64,000 nt of DNA from Vulcanimicrobium winogradskyi (GCA_003134965.1 PLDA01000006.1:248001-312000), one strand, 5' to 3'. Counted from the stretch's first letter, positions 1-9,305 are shown. Made by a program: numbers and translations. The notes: generated by a model not told the origin, from the sequence alone.

Positions 1-2
1 TG

Positions 3-515
3 GCGACGGGGCTCGACGTCGTGCTCGACGCGGCGGCGGCGCTGCGGGCCGAGGCTTCGATCCGCTTCATGATGATCGGGGACGGCGCCGACGCGAACCG
101 TCTGCGCGCCCGCGCCCGCGACGAAGCGCTGACGAACGTCGTCTTCACGGGACCGCTGCCGCGCCCGGACGCATTGCGTGCGATGACCGACGCGGCGCTG
201 ACCGTCGTCCCGCTGGTCGCGACGATCGCCGACAGCCTGCCGACGAAGCTCTTCGACGCGATGCTGGTCGGGACGCCGATCGTGCTCAGCGCCGCCGGCG
301 AGGCGAAACGCCTGGTCGAGCGCTCCGGCGCGGGGCTGACGGTCGAGCCGGGCGACGGCGCGGCGCTCGCGGCCGGGATCCGGCGCGTGCTCGACGACCC
401 GGCGCTAGCGGCAGGCTATCGCGCGAGCGGCCCGGCCTTCGTCCGCGCGAACTACGACCGGGGCGCGGAGATGGCGCGGCTGGCGGAGCGGCTGCGGGAG
501 ATCACCTCGCGGTAA
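3..515 (+). CDS. Glycosyltransferase family 4, C-terminal part (5' end outside window)
   Basis: The frame is open from the first bases, so the gene begins upstream of the window. What remains is the C-terminal Rossmann half of a GT-B enzyme: GLDVVLDAA, the FMMIGDG strand, a VVFTGPLPR turn, then LPTKLFDAMLVGTPIVLS. This last stretch corresponds to the nucleotide-sugar-binding E/D-A-M-G-P region and is close to WbuB-type transferases as I remember them. It probably adds a sugar during surface polysaccharide or O-antigen synthesis on the cytoplasmic face of the membrane. Its 3' end overlaps the convergent glycosyltransferase by about 64 bases. The donor and acceptor cannot be read from the sequence. 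Confidence 0.85.
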   Translation, partial: ATGLDVVLDAAAALRAEASIRFMMIGDGADANRLRARARDEALTNVVFTGPLPRPDALRAMTDAALTVVPLVATIADSLPTKLFDAMLVGTPIVLSAAGEAKRLVERSGAGLTVEPGDGAALAAGIRRVLDDPALAAGYRASGPAFVRANYDRGAEMARLAERLREITSR

Positions 516-1573
516 AGCGCGAGGTGCCGCCGCGCCGCGGTATCGATGTCGTACTCGGCGCGAGCGAACGACGCCGCGCCGACGGCGCGCTCGGCGGAGC
601 CCGCGGGATCGTCCAGCACCGCGCGCACGGAAGCCGCGAAACCGGCCGGGGTGAAATCCGGCGCGACCACGCCGTACGCGCCGCCACCGAGCATCTCGGC
701 CGCGCCGCGCCAGGGCGTCGAGACGACGGGCGTGCCGGCGAGCAGCGCCTCGATGACGGCCAGCGGCATCGCCTCGTTGCGCGAGGTGACGAGCGCGACG
801 TCCGCGCCCGCGACCAGCGCCGCCGCGTCGTCACGGTAGCCGAGGAACGTCGTCCGCAGGGCGACGCCCAGATCGGCGGCGCGCCGCTCGAGCGCGTCGC
901 GGTCGCGGCCGGCACCCGCCAGCACGAGCCGCACGCGGCCGGGGAGCAGCGCCAGCGCCTCGATCGCCAGAGCCTGGTTCTTCACGGCGCTCAGCCGTCC
1001 GACGTGGAGGAGAATCCGCTCGTCCTCGGCGGCCCCGAGCGCGGCGCGGGCCCAGCCTCGAGCCGCGGGATCCGGTTCCGCGACGATGATCCCGTTCGGG
1101 ATGACCGTGATCCGCGCGCGGTCGGCTCCCTCGTCGGCGACGAGGCGATCGCGCTGCGCCTCCGAGACCGCGACGAGTGCGTCGGTCCGCCGCAGCAGCA
1201 GGCGGTTCAGCCACCAGAACGGCGCCGGCGCGCCGAACTCGCTGTTGTGCTCGGTGTGGACGATCGCCGGGACGCCGGCCGCGATCGCCGCGATGCGGCC
1301 CCAGTACTTGCCCGCGTGCGTGTGCGTGTGGACCAGGTCGGGACGCCAGGTGCGCATCGCAGCGGTCATTCGCGCCGCGAACGTCGCGTCGAACCGCCCG
1401 CGCCGGCCCGCGGAGAAGCGCGTGACGCGGTCCGGGGCGTCGCCGGGGCGCGCCGCCGCCAAAGTAAGCGCCGCGAGCTCGAGGCCGGGCTCGGACAGAC
1501 GCTCGAGCAGTTGCGCGACGAAGCGCTCCGCCCCGTACGTGCCGAGATCGGCGGCGACGTGCATCACGCGCAT
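452..1573 (-). CDS. Glycosyltransferase family 4 (GT-B)
   Basis: A complete 373-residue GT-B protein. The N-terminal acceptor domain opens with MRVMHVAADLGTYGAERFV, the usual GT4 start with a Gly-rich loop. The middle carries the HTHTHAGKYWG and VHTEHNSEFG segments. The C-terminal half has ILLHVGRLSAVKNQ and then EAMPLAVIEALLAGTPVVST, the EX7E-type donor-binding motif. It likely elongates an extracellular polysaccharide together with the neighbouring export genes. It is convergent with, and overlaps, the preceding glycosyltransferase, and it diverges from the ABC exporter 75 bases away, so that gap may hold a two-way promoter. The substrate is unknown. Confidence 0.88.
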   Translation of the reverse strand: MRVMHVAADLGTYGAERFVAQLLERLSEPGLELAALTLAAARPGDAPDRVTRFSAGRRGRFDATFAARMTAAMRTWRPDLVHTHTHAGKYWGRIAAIAAGVPAIVHTEHNSEFGAPAPFWWLNRLLLRRTDALVAVSEAQRDRLVADEGADRARITVIPNGIIVAEPDPAARGWARAALGAAEDERILLHVGRLSAVKNQALAIEALALLPGRVRLVLAGAGRDRDALERRAADLGVALRTTFLGYRDDAAALVAGADVALVTSRNEAMPLAVIEALLAGTPVVSTPWRGAAEMLGGGAYGVVAPDFTPAGFAASVRAVLDDPAGSAERAVGAASFARAEYDIDTAARRHLALYREVISRSRSASRAISAPRS

Positions 1574-1647
1574 GAGCGGCGCGGTTCGGCGCAGCGACCG
1601 GGCAACCCGTTACTCCCCGCGTCCTTCGGGGCAAAACCCGGGGAGCC

Positions 1648-2658
1648 ATGATGGACCAGATGCTCACGGTGGAGCACGTCGACAAGTCTTTTCCCGCGTC
1701 GCACGGTCCGGCAGCGATGCTGCGCTCGTTCGTCCACGGCATGCCGCGGCGCCAGGTACTCTTCGACGTCTCGCTGAGCGTCGGCCGCGGCGAACTCTTC
1801 GGTCTGCTGGGCCCCAACGGCGCGGGCAAGTCGACGCTGCTGAAGCTGCTGTCGACGCTGATCGTGCCGGACGCGGGCCGCTTGACGATCGACGGCATCG
1901 ACGTGATCAGCGACCCGTACGAGGCGAAGCGCCGGATCGGCCTGTGCACGAGCGACGAGCGTAGCTTCTACTTCCGCCTGACGGCGCGGCAGAACCTGGA
2001 GTTCTTCGGCGCCCTGGTGGGCCTGCACGGCGCCGGCCTGCGCCGTCGCATCGAAGAGTGCGTCGCGCTGGTCGACCTGACCGAGCACCTCGACAGCCGC
2101 TTCGGCGGATACTCGTCGGGGATGCGCGTCCGGCTGACCGTGGCGCGGGCACTGATGGCGGATCCGCAGATCCTGTTCTTCGACGAACCGACGCGTGCCG
2201 TCGACCCGGTGCACGCCGAAGATCTGCGCGCGCTGATCCGCGAGCGGCTGGTCGGCGAAGCCGGCAAGACGGTCGTGCTCGCCACCAACCTGCTGGAAGA
2301 GGCGTGGCAGCTGTGCGATCGCGTCGCGGTCGTGAACCGCGGCCGCATCGTCGCGATCGGTCCGCCGCGCGAACTCGACGTCGACATGCACGCCATCGCG
2401 CGTTACCGCGTCAGCCTCGATCAGGTCGACGAAGCGCTGCTCGCGCGGACCCGCAACGTTCCCGGCTTTCGCGATCTGCGCGTCGAGCACACGCCGCGCG
2501 GCGTCGACGTCCAGATCGAGATGGACCAGCTCGACGGGACGCTCGGCGCGCTGATGCGGGCGGTCTCGGCGAATGGAAGCGTGCTGCGCGACTTCCGGCT
2601 GCTCGAGCCCGAACCCGTCGACGTTTTCAAGAAGATGACGAATGACCGCGACGATTGA
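1648..2658 (+). CDS. ABC transporter ATP-binding protein (ABC-2 type, polysaccharide or drug export)
   Basis: A 336-residue ATPase with Walker A GPNGAGKST near residue 60, a signature region written YSSGMR rather than the usual LSGGQ, and Walker B ILFFDEPTRAVDP. About 100 residues follow the nucleotide-binding domain, typical of NatA/CcmA-like ATPases that work with ABC-2 permeases. It would power export by the permease encoded immediately downstream, whose start overlaps this gene by 17 bases, which implies translational coupling. Its location between glycosyltransferases and a Wza/Wzc pair suggests a polysaccharide or lipid-linked substrate, but this is inferred from context only. Confidence 0.9.
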   Translation: MMDQMLTVEHVDKSFPASHGPAAMLRSFVHGMPRRQVLFDVSLSVGRGELFGLLGPNGAGKSTLLKLLSTLIVPDAGRLTIDGIDVISDPYEAKRRIGLCTSDERSFYFRLTARQNLEFFGALVGLHGAGLRRRIEECVALVDLTEHLDSRFGGYSSGMRVRLTVARALMADPQILFFDEPTRAVDPVHAEDLRALIRERLVGEAGKTVVLATNLLEEAWQLCDRVAVVNRGRIVAIGPPRELDVDMHAIARYRVSLDQVDEALLARTRNVPGFRDLRVEHTPRGVDVQIEMDQLDGTLGALMRAVSANGSVLRDFRLLEPEPVDVFKKMTNDRDD

Positions 2659-3463
2659 GCGCCGCGGGCGCTGGGCGAAAGTCGGCGCGATCTTCGCGCG
2701 CGACCGCCGCGTCGCGCTCTCCTATCCGGGCAACTTCGCGCTGAGCTGGGCCAGCATCATCGTCGAGGTCGTCGTCGCGTGGTACATCTCCCGGCTGGTG
2801 AACCGCCCGGTCGACTCCGGCGGCGTCGTGATGACGTACTTCCAGTACCTGGCGATCAACAGCGCCTTCCTGCGCTTCCAGACCATCGCGCTCAACAGCT
2901 TCGCCGAATCGATCCGCGACGCGCAACTGACCGGCACGCTCGAGATGCTGCTTGCCACGCCGACCCGGCTCCCGACGCTGGTGCTCTCGAGCGGGCTCTG
3001 GTCGTTCACGCTGACGGTCCTGCAGACGCTGGTCTTCCTGCTGATCGCGATCCCGTTCGGCCTCGACCTCTCCCGGATCGACGCGCTGACCGCAGTGGTC
3101 TTCCTGGTGCTCACCGTCGCCGCGGTCTCGCCGCTCGGGGTCCTCGCCGCGGCACTGGCGATGGTCATCAAGAAGACCGGTCCGGTCGAGTGGATCTCGA
3201 ACTCGAGCGCGATGCTGTTCGGCGGGGTCTACATCCCGCTCGCGAAGCTGCCGGTGGCGCTGCAGGTCATCGGCTGGTGCCTCCCGATCACCCACGCGCT
3301 CAACGGTTTCCGGGCCGCCATCGCCGGGGTTCCGCTTTCGAAGGCGGCACCCGACGCGATCTGGCTGCTGGTCGCCTCGATCATCTTGATGCCGCTCTCG
3401 CTGTGGCTTTTCTCGCGCGCGGTCGACAAAGCACGGGTCGACGGGACCCTTTCAATGTACTGA
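2642..3463 (+). CDS. ABC-2 type transporter permease
   Basis: A 273-residue integral membrane protein with about six hydrophobic spans and a cytoplasmic N-terminus. The central VKKTGPVEWISN-like segment and the following GGVYIPLAKLP...LPITHALNGFRAAIAG stretch match the ABC-2 membrane family. It forms the channel for the overlapping upstream ATPase. The pair resembles two-component exporters of polysaccharides, drugs or natural products. No dedicated substrate-binding or polysaccharide-tail module is visible on the ATPase, so the cargo cannot be assigned. Confidence 0.88.
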   Translation: MTATIERRGRWAKVGAIFARDRRVALSYPGNFALSWASIIVEVVVAWYISRLVNRPVDSGGVVMTYFQYLAINSAFLRFQTIALNSFAESIRDAQLTGTLEMLLATPTRLPTLVLSSGLWSFTLTVLQTLVFLLIAIPFGLDLSRIDALTAVVFLVLTVAAVSPLGVLAAALAMVIKKTGPVEWISNSSAMLFGGVYIPLAKLPVALQVIGWCLPITHALNGFRAAIAGVPLSKAAPDAIWLLVASIILMPLSLWLFSRAVDKARVDGTLSMY

Positions 3464-3474
3464 GCCCCCCGATT

Positions 3475-3489
3475 AGGGACTTTGGTCCT
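3475..3489. promoter_or_regulatory. DosR/DevR-like imperfect dyad
   Basis: AGGGACTTTGGTCCT lies about 75 bases before the next start codon. Its core resembles the GGGACTNNNGTCCC dyad bound by NarL-family DosR regulators in other phyla, but the flanks match poorly. The same intergenic gap also contains a 6-bp GC hairpin (arms CCCGAG and CTCGGG) at 3518-3535. Whether any regulator here binds it is unknown. Confidence 0.25.
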
Positions 3490-3563
3490 TCGACAATCGG
3501 GACTGCAGCCACGCTACCCCGAGCAGGCGCTCGGGCAACACTCATCTAGGAAGAATATGTCAT

Positions 3564-4337
3564 ATGGAGATGAGTAGCACGATGTGGATCACCCGCCCGG
3601 TCGCAGCAGCGCTGCTGGTCATGATGACCGGCTTGCCTGCCCTCGCCCAGCCCATCGAGATCGCGACCCTCGGACGCGCACCCGTCATGGGGCAGTCCAC
3701 GAACGCCGCCGAGCTCAAGAGCAACTTCACGAAGAATGAAGGGATGATGCGCCAGGCCGGGATGGCCATCGGTCTTACCACCGAGCAGTACGAGCAGTTC
3801 CGGCTCGCGCTCGAGGTCGGCAAGCCGAACTGGGTCACGGTTCCCCGCCATCTCGACGCGATGACCTGGGCCTCGGCCGGCCGCGTCCACGTCCTGCACG
3901 ACGTCATCATCCCGCCGAACCAGAAGGGCGTCGAGGTCGACCTGCACTCGAACGACAAGCTGATCGCGGTGTTCCTGCCGGCCAAGTGCGGCAATCTCTC
4001 CGTGATCCGGCGGAACGTCCCGCGCGTGGCCGCGGTCCGCAACTTCCCGGTCCCCCACGTCGCCGCCGTCGCTGTCCCGCCGCCGGTCGATCAAACCGTC
4101 GTCGCGGACGTGCAGCCCCCGCCGGTCGTCGCCGCCGTCGCGCCGCCGATCGCGATCCCGGCGGTAGCCCACCACGGCTTCGGCCTGCTCCCGCTCGCCG
4201 CGCTCCTGCCGTTCCTCATCCACAGCAGCAGCAACAACAGCGTTATCCCCGGTAGCTTCGTTCCCGGCACGGGTACGATCACGGGACCCCCGCCGCCGCA
4301 CGTCTGCACCTGCCCGCCGCCACCGCCCTGTCCGTAA
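3564..4337 (+). CDS. Secreted protein of unknown function with Pro-rich C-terminus
   Basis: 257 residues that I do not recognise. An N-terminal signal peptide is clear: hydrophobic VAAALLVMMTGLPALAQ ending in an AxA-like cleavage site. A polar domain of roughly 110 residues follows, ending in the strand-rich HDVIIPPNQKGVEVDLHSNDKLIAVFLPAKCGN. The last third is low-complexity VAVPPPVDQ-type sequence, one hydrophobic stretch, and a C-terminal PPPPHVCTCPPPPPCP tail with paired cysteines that could form disulfides outside the cytoplasm. It sits between the ABC exporter and the polysaccharide export genes. ATGs at 3564 and 3570 are both possible starts. Confidence 0.7.
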   Translation: MEMSSTMWITRPVAAALLVMMTGLPALAQPIEIATLGRAPVMGQSTNAAELKSNFTKNEGMMRQAGMAIGLTTEQYEQFRLALEVGKPNWVTVPRHLDAMTWASAGRVHVLHDVIIPPNQKGVEVDLHSNDKLIAVFLPAKCGNLSVIRRNVPRVAAVRNFPVPHVAAVAVPPPVDQTVVADVQPPPVVAAVAPPIAIPAVAHHGFGLLPLAALLPFLIHSSSNNSVIPGSFVPGTGTITGPPPPHVCTCPPPPPCP

Positions 4338-4415
4338 GGCCGACGGATCGGCCCCTGACCTAAGCCCGTGCCACGAAAGGATTCGCGATGGGCACCACGT
4401 TGAGGAACGACCCGG

Positions 4416-4832
4416 TCACGCGCCGCGACGCGCGCGTCTGATGCGCCCGAGCATCACCCCGAGCCAGCCGCCGGCCGCGCCGAACGCGACGTCGGCTGCG
4501 TTCCAGACGAGCCCCTCGTTCGAACCGCGGACGGCCTGGACGATCTCGATCGCCCCGGAGTACGCGGCGACGAGCAGCGCGGCCCGCAGCGGACCCCGCG
4601 TGCTCGAGCCCAGCGCCTTGTCGGCGGTGAACCCGACCAGCGCGAAGGCCGCGATACTGTACGCTTTCCGCAAGAGCACGTGGAACGAGAGCAGCGACGG
4701 CGAAGTTATCTCATACAGTTCGTTGCTGGTGGCCACCCAGAACAGGACGGCCGCCACGACCGACGCCGTGGCTATCCAAACCCTCCTCGCTCTGCCGGAC
4801 CCCGGTGAATCGTCATGATCCTTCGCACCCAT
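4416..4832 (-). CDS. VanZ-like membrane protein
   Basis: A 138-residue protein starting MGAKDHDDSPGSG, with about four transmembrane segments. The diagnostic part is GAIEIVQAVRGSNEG...WNAADVAFGAAGGWLG, which follows the VanZ pattern (S/G-x-IE-x-x-Q ... D-x-x-x-N-x-x-G). VanZ-like proteins often lie beside surface polysaccharide genes, and their biochemical role is poorly defined. Its start overlaps, in divergent orientation, the first 18 bases of the polysaccharide export gene, so either the true start is slightly downstream or the two promoters lie inside each other's coding sequence. Confidence 0.72.
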   Translation of the reverse strand: MGAKDHDDSPGSGRARRVWIATASVVAAVLFWVATSNELYEITSPSLLSFHVLLRKAYSIAAFALVGFTADKALGSSTRGPLRAALLVAAYSGAIEIVQAVRGSNEGLVWNAADVAFGAAGGWLGVMLGRIRRARRGA

Positions 4833-5798
4833 CTCGTTCGTGCTCTGTCCGCGGCGTCCGCGGCTCTCCTGCTCGCGGCGAGCCCGCTTGCCGTGCGCTC
4901 GGCCGATCTCGGCCAAGCGTCGCCGCCGGCCGCCGTGCCGGTGCCGGCCCCATCGCCCGCGGTACCGACCGCTCCGACCGGGGTCTCCGTCTCGAGCACG
5001 GTTCACCCGGGCGACGTCCTTGCCATCAACGTCTACGGCGAGCAGCCGTTCACCGCCGTCGTGCAGGCCGACGGGACGATCCAGCACCCGCTGGCGGGTC
5101 GTGTCCTGGTCGGCGGCCTCTCCGTCCCCGAGGCGCACGACATGCTCGTCGCCGCCTTGCGCAAGTACATCAAGAAGCCGTCGGTGACGCTCGCGATCCA
5201 GCAGCAGGGTCAGGTCAACGTCACGGTGCTGGGCAACGTGAAGAATCCGGGCAAGTACCAGATTCGGAGCGGAGGCCGCCTCAGTGACGCGCTCGCAGCC
5301 GGCGGCGGGCTCGCGACGGTCAGCGGAAAACCCCCGGTCGCGCGCGTGCAGCAGAGCAACGGCTCGATGATGACCGCGAACGTCCAGAAGCTGCTTCGCG
5401 ACGGCGATCCGACGCAGAACGTCGATATCGAAGAGGGCGCGTACGTCTACATCTCCGGGGCGGAGACGATAAGGGTTCAGGTGCTCGGCGCCGTGTCGCG
5501 TCCCGGCAACGTCGAGATCAACGAAGGCGACCACCTGTCGATGGCGATCGCCCGCGCCGGCGCCGAGGCCGCGTCGCGCCCCGATCTCTCGCGCATCCAT
5601 CTGACGAGAACCGACCCCACGACGGGTAAAGTCTCGGGAGTGTACGAGCTCAACTACTTCCTCGCGGCGGAAAAAGGCGATCAGCGGTACGACCCGCAGC
5701 TGCAGGTCAACGACAAGATCTACATCCCGGAGGCGAAGTCGCTGAGCACGGGCGCGATGGCAATCTTCTCGATCCTCGGACGGCTGATAGGGCTCTAG
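4815..5798 (+). CDS. Polysaccharide biosynthesis/export protein (Wza-like, SLBB domains)
   Basis: 327 residues with an N-terminal signal peptide (SAASAALLLAASPLAVRSA). A Poly_export domain follows: VHPGDVLAINVYGEQPF, then ADGTIQHPLAGRVLVGGLS. Next come two soluble ligand-binding beta-grasp (SLBB) repeats, around VTVLGNVKNPGKYQIRSGG and VQVLGAVSRPGNVEINEGD. It would form the periplasm-to-surface export channel for an exopolysaccharide, working with the Wzc-like kinase encoded 12 bases downstream. No lipobox is visible, so membrane attachment differs from that of E. coli Wza. Confidence 0.9.
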   Translation: MILRTHLVRALSAASAALLLAASPLAVRSADLGQASPPAAVPVPAPSPAVPTAPTGVSVSSTVHPGDVLAINVYGEQPFTAVVQADGTIQHPLAGRVLVGGLSVPEAHDMLVAALRKYIKKPSVTLAIQQQGQVNVTVLGNVKNPGKYQIRSGGRLSDALAAGGGLATVSGKPPVARVQQSNGSMMTANVQKLLRDGDPTQNVDIEEGAYVYISGAETIRVQVLGAVSRPGNVEINEGDHLSMAIARAGAEAASRPDLSRIHLTRTDPTTGKVSGVYELNYFLAAEKGDQRYDPQLQVNDKIYIPEAKSLSTGAMAIFSILGRLIGL

Positions 5799-5810
5799 GA
5801 AAGGATTCCG

Positions 5811-8030
5811 ATGTACGAAGCGCCGCGGCTTGCGGGGACGACGATGATCCCACCGGCCGTTCCGACGTTCGCGCCCCCGCCGCACCACCAGGCGCAGCGG
5901 CAGGTCGAGGTCGATCCGGTTGCGATCTGGCAGACGTTCATCGCGACGGTTCTGCGCCGCCGCTGGCTCTTCGTGGGCGTCTTCGGCGCGGTGCTGCTGA
6001 CGGTCGCGCTCACCACGTTCCTGAGCCCGCGCAAGTACACCACGGACGTGAAGATGATCGCCGGCAACCCCGCCGCGGTCGCACAAAACCCGCAGCAGGC
6101 GCAGACCGGCCTCCCGGTGCTGAACGCGCTGTTGCTGGCCAACGCCGCCCAATCTGCCGAGACGTACGCCGAGCTCATCGGCGAGACGCCGGTCGTGCAG
6201 CACGTCATCGACGATCTGAATCTGAAGACCGACGTGCGCTCGCTGCAGGGCGCCGTGCGCGTCAAGCCGGTCACCAACACCAACATCATCTCGCTGCAGG
6301 TCACCTGGAGCGATCCGGTGATGTCGGAGAAGATCGCGAACGACTTCGCGACGGTCTTCGTCTCGCGTGAGGCCGAGCTCGTCGCGAGCTCCGCGACCGG
6401 CGCGCTCGAGGTGATTCAGAAGCAGCTCCCCGACGCGAGGCGCCGACTCGACGTGGCGGAGAACAACCTCAGCAAGTTCCAGACCTCGCACAACATCGCC
6501 GATCTCGGCGCGCAGACGACCGCGCTGGTCGGCCTCGCGTCGAACACCGATGCGAAGATCAACTCGATCCAGCTCGAGAAGCAGCAGGCCGACGCGCAGA
6601 TCGGCTCGCTCTCTTCGCAGCTCGGCGGGATGTCGGCGACCTCGGGCGGCGGCTCCAGCGTCGCGCAGAACCCCGTCCTACCGCAGCTCCGCGGCCAGCT
6701 CGCGGCGCTCCAGGTGCAGCTCGGCAGCGCGCGGCAGCAGTATACGGATTCGCATCCGCAGGTGATCTCCCTCAAGCAGCAGATCTCCGACCTGAACCGT
6801 GAGATCGCGCGCCAGCCCGCGACGATCGTCGCGACGACGAGCACGATCGCGAACCCGGTCTACCAGCAGGTCTCCCAGCAGTTGGCGGCCGCGCGCGCGA
6901 TGAGCGCCGGCGACTCGACGCAACTCCTCCAGCTCACGAAGCAGCGCGCCGCGATCAACCCGCAACTCGCCAAGCTGCCGGCGGAGTCGGCGCAGATGCT
7001 CGGGCTCCAGCGCGAGAAAAAGCTGGCGGAAGACACCTACAACGCGCTGCAGCAGAAGTTCAACGACGCGACGATCGCGCGGACCACGGGGATCAGCGAC
7101 GTCACGGTCACGCAGTACGCGGATTCGAAGCTCGCGACGAAGACCCCGCACGTCACGACCAACTTGATGATCGGCGCGATCGTCGGGCTGCTGCTCGCGC
7201 TCGGCATCGTGTTCCTCGTCGATTGGTTCGACGGCCGCCTGCGCGACGAGCGCGACGTCGAGACCGAGTTCGGCCTGCCGGTGCTGGCCTCGATCCCGCT
7301 GATGCCCTCGGGCGACGGCGCGAAAGCGGTCCCCGCGAACGTGCGCAACGCCGCGATGGAATCGTACTTCCAACTCGTGCTCGCGATGCGCTACAGCTCG
7401 GACCGGCCGTTGCGCAGCGTCACGATCACGAGCCCGCTCAAGGGCGACGGCAAGTCGACGGTCGCGATGAACATCGCGGGCGCGCTCGGCGAGATCGCGG
7501 TCTCGAGCATCGAGCGCGAGGCGCGCGTGCTGGTGATCGACGCCGACATGCGGCGTCCTTCGCTGCACAAGAAGTTCGACGTGCCCAACGAGTTCGGCCT
7601 GACCGACATCCTGGTCGGACGCGCATCGCTCTCGCAGGCGGTGCAGCGCACCGACCGGCCCGGCGTCGACGTCCTGACCAGCGGGACGCATTCACCCAAT
7701 CCGATCAAGCTGCTGCAGTCCAGCCGTTTCGACGCGCTGCTGCGCGAGGCGCGCGAACGCTACGCGACGGTCATCGTCGACGCGCCGGCGCTCGTCCCCG
7801 TCTTCGACGCTGCGATCCTCGCGAACAAGACCGACGGGACGGTGATGATCCTGTCGGCGAACCAAACCGACCGCCGCTCCACGCGCCGCGCGATCGCGCG
7901 GCTCGAAACGGTGGGCGTCAACGAGCTGATCGGTACGGTGATGAACCGGTCGACGGCCAACATCGACGATTACAGCGACTACTTCGCCACCGGGTCGGCC
8001 GCCTTGCGCGAGCTTCCGGGGACGGCGTAG
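5811..8030 (+). CDS. Polysaccharide co-polymerase with BY-kinase domain (Wzc-like tyrosine autokinase)
   Basis: 739 residues. A short Pro-rich N-terminus is followed by a transmembrane helix near residue 50, the Wzz chain-length domain, and a long coiled-coil with EKQQADAQIGSLSSQL-type heptads. A second transmembrane helix (LMIGAIVGLLLALGIVFLVDW) precedes the cytoplasmic kinase. The kinase has Walker A SPLKGDGKST, Walker A' VLVIDADMRRP and Walker B TVIVDAPALVP. The tail contains DDYSDYF, a minimal tyrosine cluster for autophosphorylation. It would control polymer length and export through the Wza-like partner. Confidence 0.92.
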   Translation: MYEAPRLAGTTMIPPAVPTFAPPPHHQAQRQVEVDPVAIWQTFIATVLRRRWLFVGVFGAVLLTVALTTFLSPRKYTTDVKMIAGNPAAVAQNPQQAQTGLPVLNALLLANAAQSAETYAELIGETPVVQHVIDDLNLKTDVRSLQGAVRVKPVTNTNIISLQVTWSDPVMSEKIANDFATVFVSREAELVASSATGALEVIQKQLPDARRRLDVAENNLSKFQTSHNIADLGAQTTALVGLASNTDAKINSIQLEKQQADAQIGSLSSQLGGMSATSGGGSSVAQNPVLPQLRGQLAALQVQLGSARQQYTDSHPQVISLKQQISDLNREIARQPATIVATTSTIANPVYQQVSQQLAAARAMSAGDSTQLLQLTKQRAAINPQLAKLPAESAQMLGLQREKKLAEDTYNALQQKFNDATIARTTGISDVTVTQYADSKLATKTPHVTTNLMIGAIVGLLLALGIVFLVDWFDGRLRDERDVETEFGLPVLASIPLMPSGDGAKAVPANVRNAAMESYFQLVLAMRYSSDRPLRSVTITSPLKGDGKSTVAMNIAGALGEIAVSSIEREARVLVIDADMRRPSLHKKFDVPNEFGLTDILVGRASLSQAVQRTDRPGVDVLTSGTHSPNPIKLLQSSRFDALLREARERYATVIVDAPALVPVFDAAILANKTDGTVMILSANQTDRRSTRRAIARLETVGVNELIGTVMNRSTANIDDYSDYFATGSAALRELPGTA

Positions 8031-8129
8031 TTCTGGGCGCGGTCGCCGGAGCGTCGCGGGCGCGGTGTTCCGGCGACCACGAGAGCGCGACGGGCGCTCG
8101 CTAACGGGTTCAGGGCCCAGGGGGCACGG

Positions 8130-9296
8130 ATGCTTCAACAACCACAAACACGAACGTATTTCCCGCACGTCGAAGGACTGCGCGGCGTCGCCGCGCTCTA
8201 CGTGTTCTTGTACCACGTCTGGCAGGCGGGGGTCGCGCACGCCGGCGCAACGCTTGGCGTCCTGCTGCCGCTCACGCTGCCCTGGCTGCAGTTCGGGCAC
8301 TTCGCCGTCAGCATCTTCATCGTGATCTCCGGCTACTGCCTCGGGTTGCCCGTCGCGATGCGCTCCGATCGTTCGATGGACGTCGCAAAGTTTGCTCGGC
8401 GCCGCGCGCGGCGGCTCGGGCCCGCATACGTGCTCGCGCTGTTTCTCTCGCTCATCCCGTTCGGGATCGCGCTCCTGCTGCGCGGCCAGCACGTTCCGGT
8501 TTGGCACGTCGGAGTCGCCCTCGTCTCGCACCTTGCGCTGGTGCACAACCTCGTTCCGGCGCTCGCCGAGTACTTGAACGGACCGATGTGGAGCATCGCG
8601 CTCGAGTGCCAGATCTACGTCGTGTTCGCGCTCTTGCTGGTGCCCGTGTGGCGCCGCTTCGGCCCGTGGGCGCAGCTCGCGGTGGCGCTGGTGATCGGTC
8701 TGGCACCGCAGCTCCTGTTTCACGGCGCGCTCGCCTACACGGCGCCGTGGCTCCTCGGACTCTTTGCGATGGGTGTGCTTGCTGCACAGGTCACCGCCAG
8801 CGGCGCGCGCATCGCGCCCGCGTTCCGCTGGATCGCGTTCGCGGCCGGCGTCGCGGCGATCGCCGCAATGCTTCCGGCGGGCGATGCCGCCGCCGACGGT
8901 TCGGTGTGGCCCTCGGACCTCATCGTCGGCGCGGCGGTCGCGCTATTGTTCGTGACCGCCGGCGGCTCGGCGGTCCCGCTGACCGCGCGGCTGCTCTCGC
9001 TGCGGCCCGTCGTCACGCTCGGGACATTCTCGTACAGCTTGTACCTCATTCACGGTCCGATGGTGCTGGTCGCGGCCGCGCTGTTGCTCCGCCTTCACGC
9101 CGGCACCGCGCTCAGCGCGGTCGTGTACGGCGCGCTGATCCCGCTCGTGGTCGGGCTGGCGTACGCGTTCTACCGGGTCGCCGAACGGCCGTTCCTCTCG
9201 CCGGAATTCCGGGCCGCACTCGAGCTCGCGCCGGACCGCACCGAACGGATGAACGAGGTCACCGGCACCGCAGCGATTGTTACCGGTCCGGCCTAG
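8130..9296 (+). CDS. Acyltransferase family 3 (OafA/YrhL-like)
   Basis: A 388-residue multi-pass protein with about ten hydrophobic spans. The N-terminal HVEGLRGVAALYVFLYHVW is the hallmark of acyltransferase 3 enzymes: R-G in helix 1 and H in the YHVW segment. Later landmarks are ISGYCLGLP, NGPMWSIALECQIYVVF and FSYSLYLIHGPM. These proteins O-acylate surface sugars using acyl-CoA from the cytoplasm. Downstream of Wza/Wzc genes, it probably decorates the exported polysaccharide. The last 40 residues are hydrophilic and variable. Confidence 0.9.
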   Translation: MLQQPQTRTYFPHVEGLRGVAALYVFLYHVWQAGVAHAGATLGVLLPLTLPWLQFGHFAVSIFIVISGYCLGLPVAMRSDRSMDVAKFARRRARRLGPAYVLALFLSLIPFGIALLLRGQHVPVWHVGVALVSHLALVHNLVPALAEYLNGPMWSIALECQIYVVFALLLVPVWRRFGPWAQLAVALVIGLAPQLLFHGALAYTAPWLLGLFAMGVLAAQVTASGARIAPAFRWIAFAAGVAAIAAMLPAGDAAADGSVWPSDLIVGAAVALLFVTAGGSAVPLTARLLSLRPVVTLGTFSYSLYLIHGPMVLVAAALLLRLHAGTALSAVVYGALIPLVVGLAYAFYRVAERPFLSPEFRAALELAPDRTERMNEVTGTAAIVTGPA

Positions 9297-9305
9297 ACGG
9301 TCCGG

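Noticed and set aside
4832..6491. Upstream extension of the VanZ-like gene on the minus strand
   Set aside because: The upstream part of that frame is antisense to the Wza-like and Wzc-like genes and has no domain; the ATG at 4832 gives a normal VanZ-like protein.
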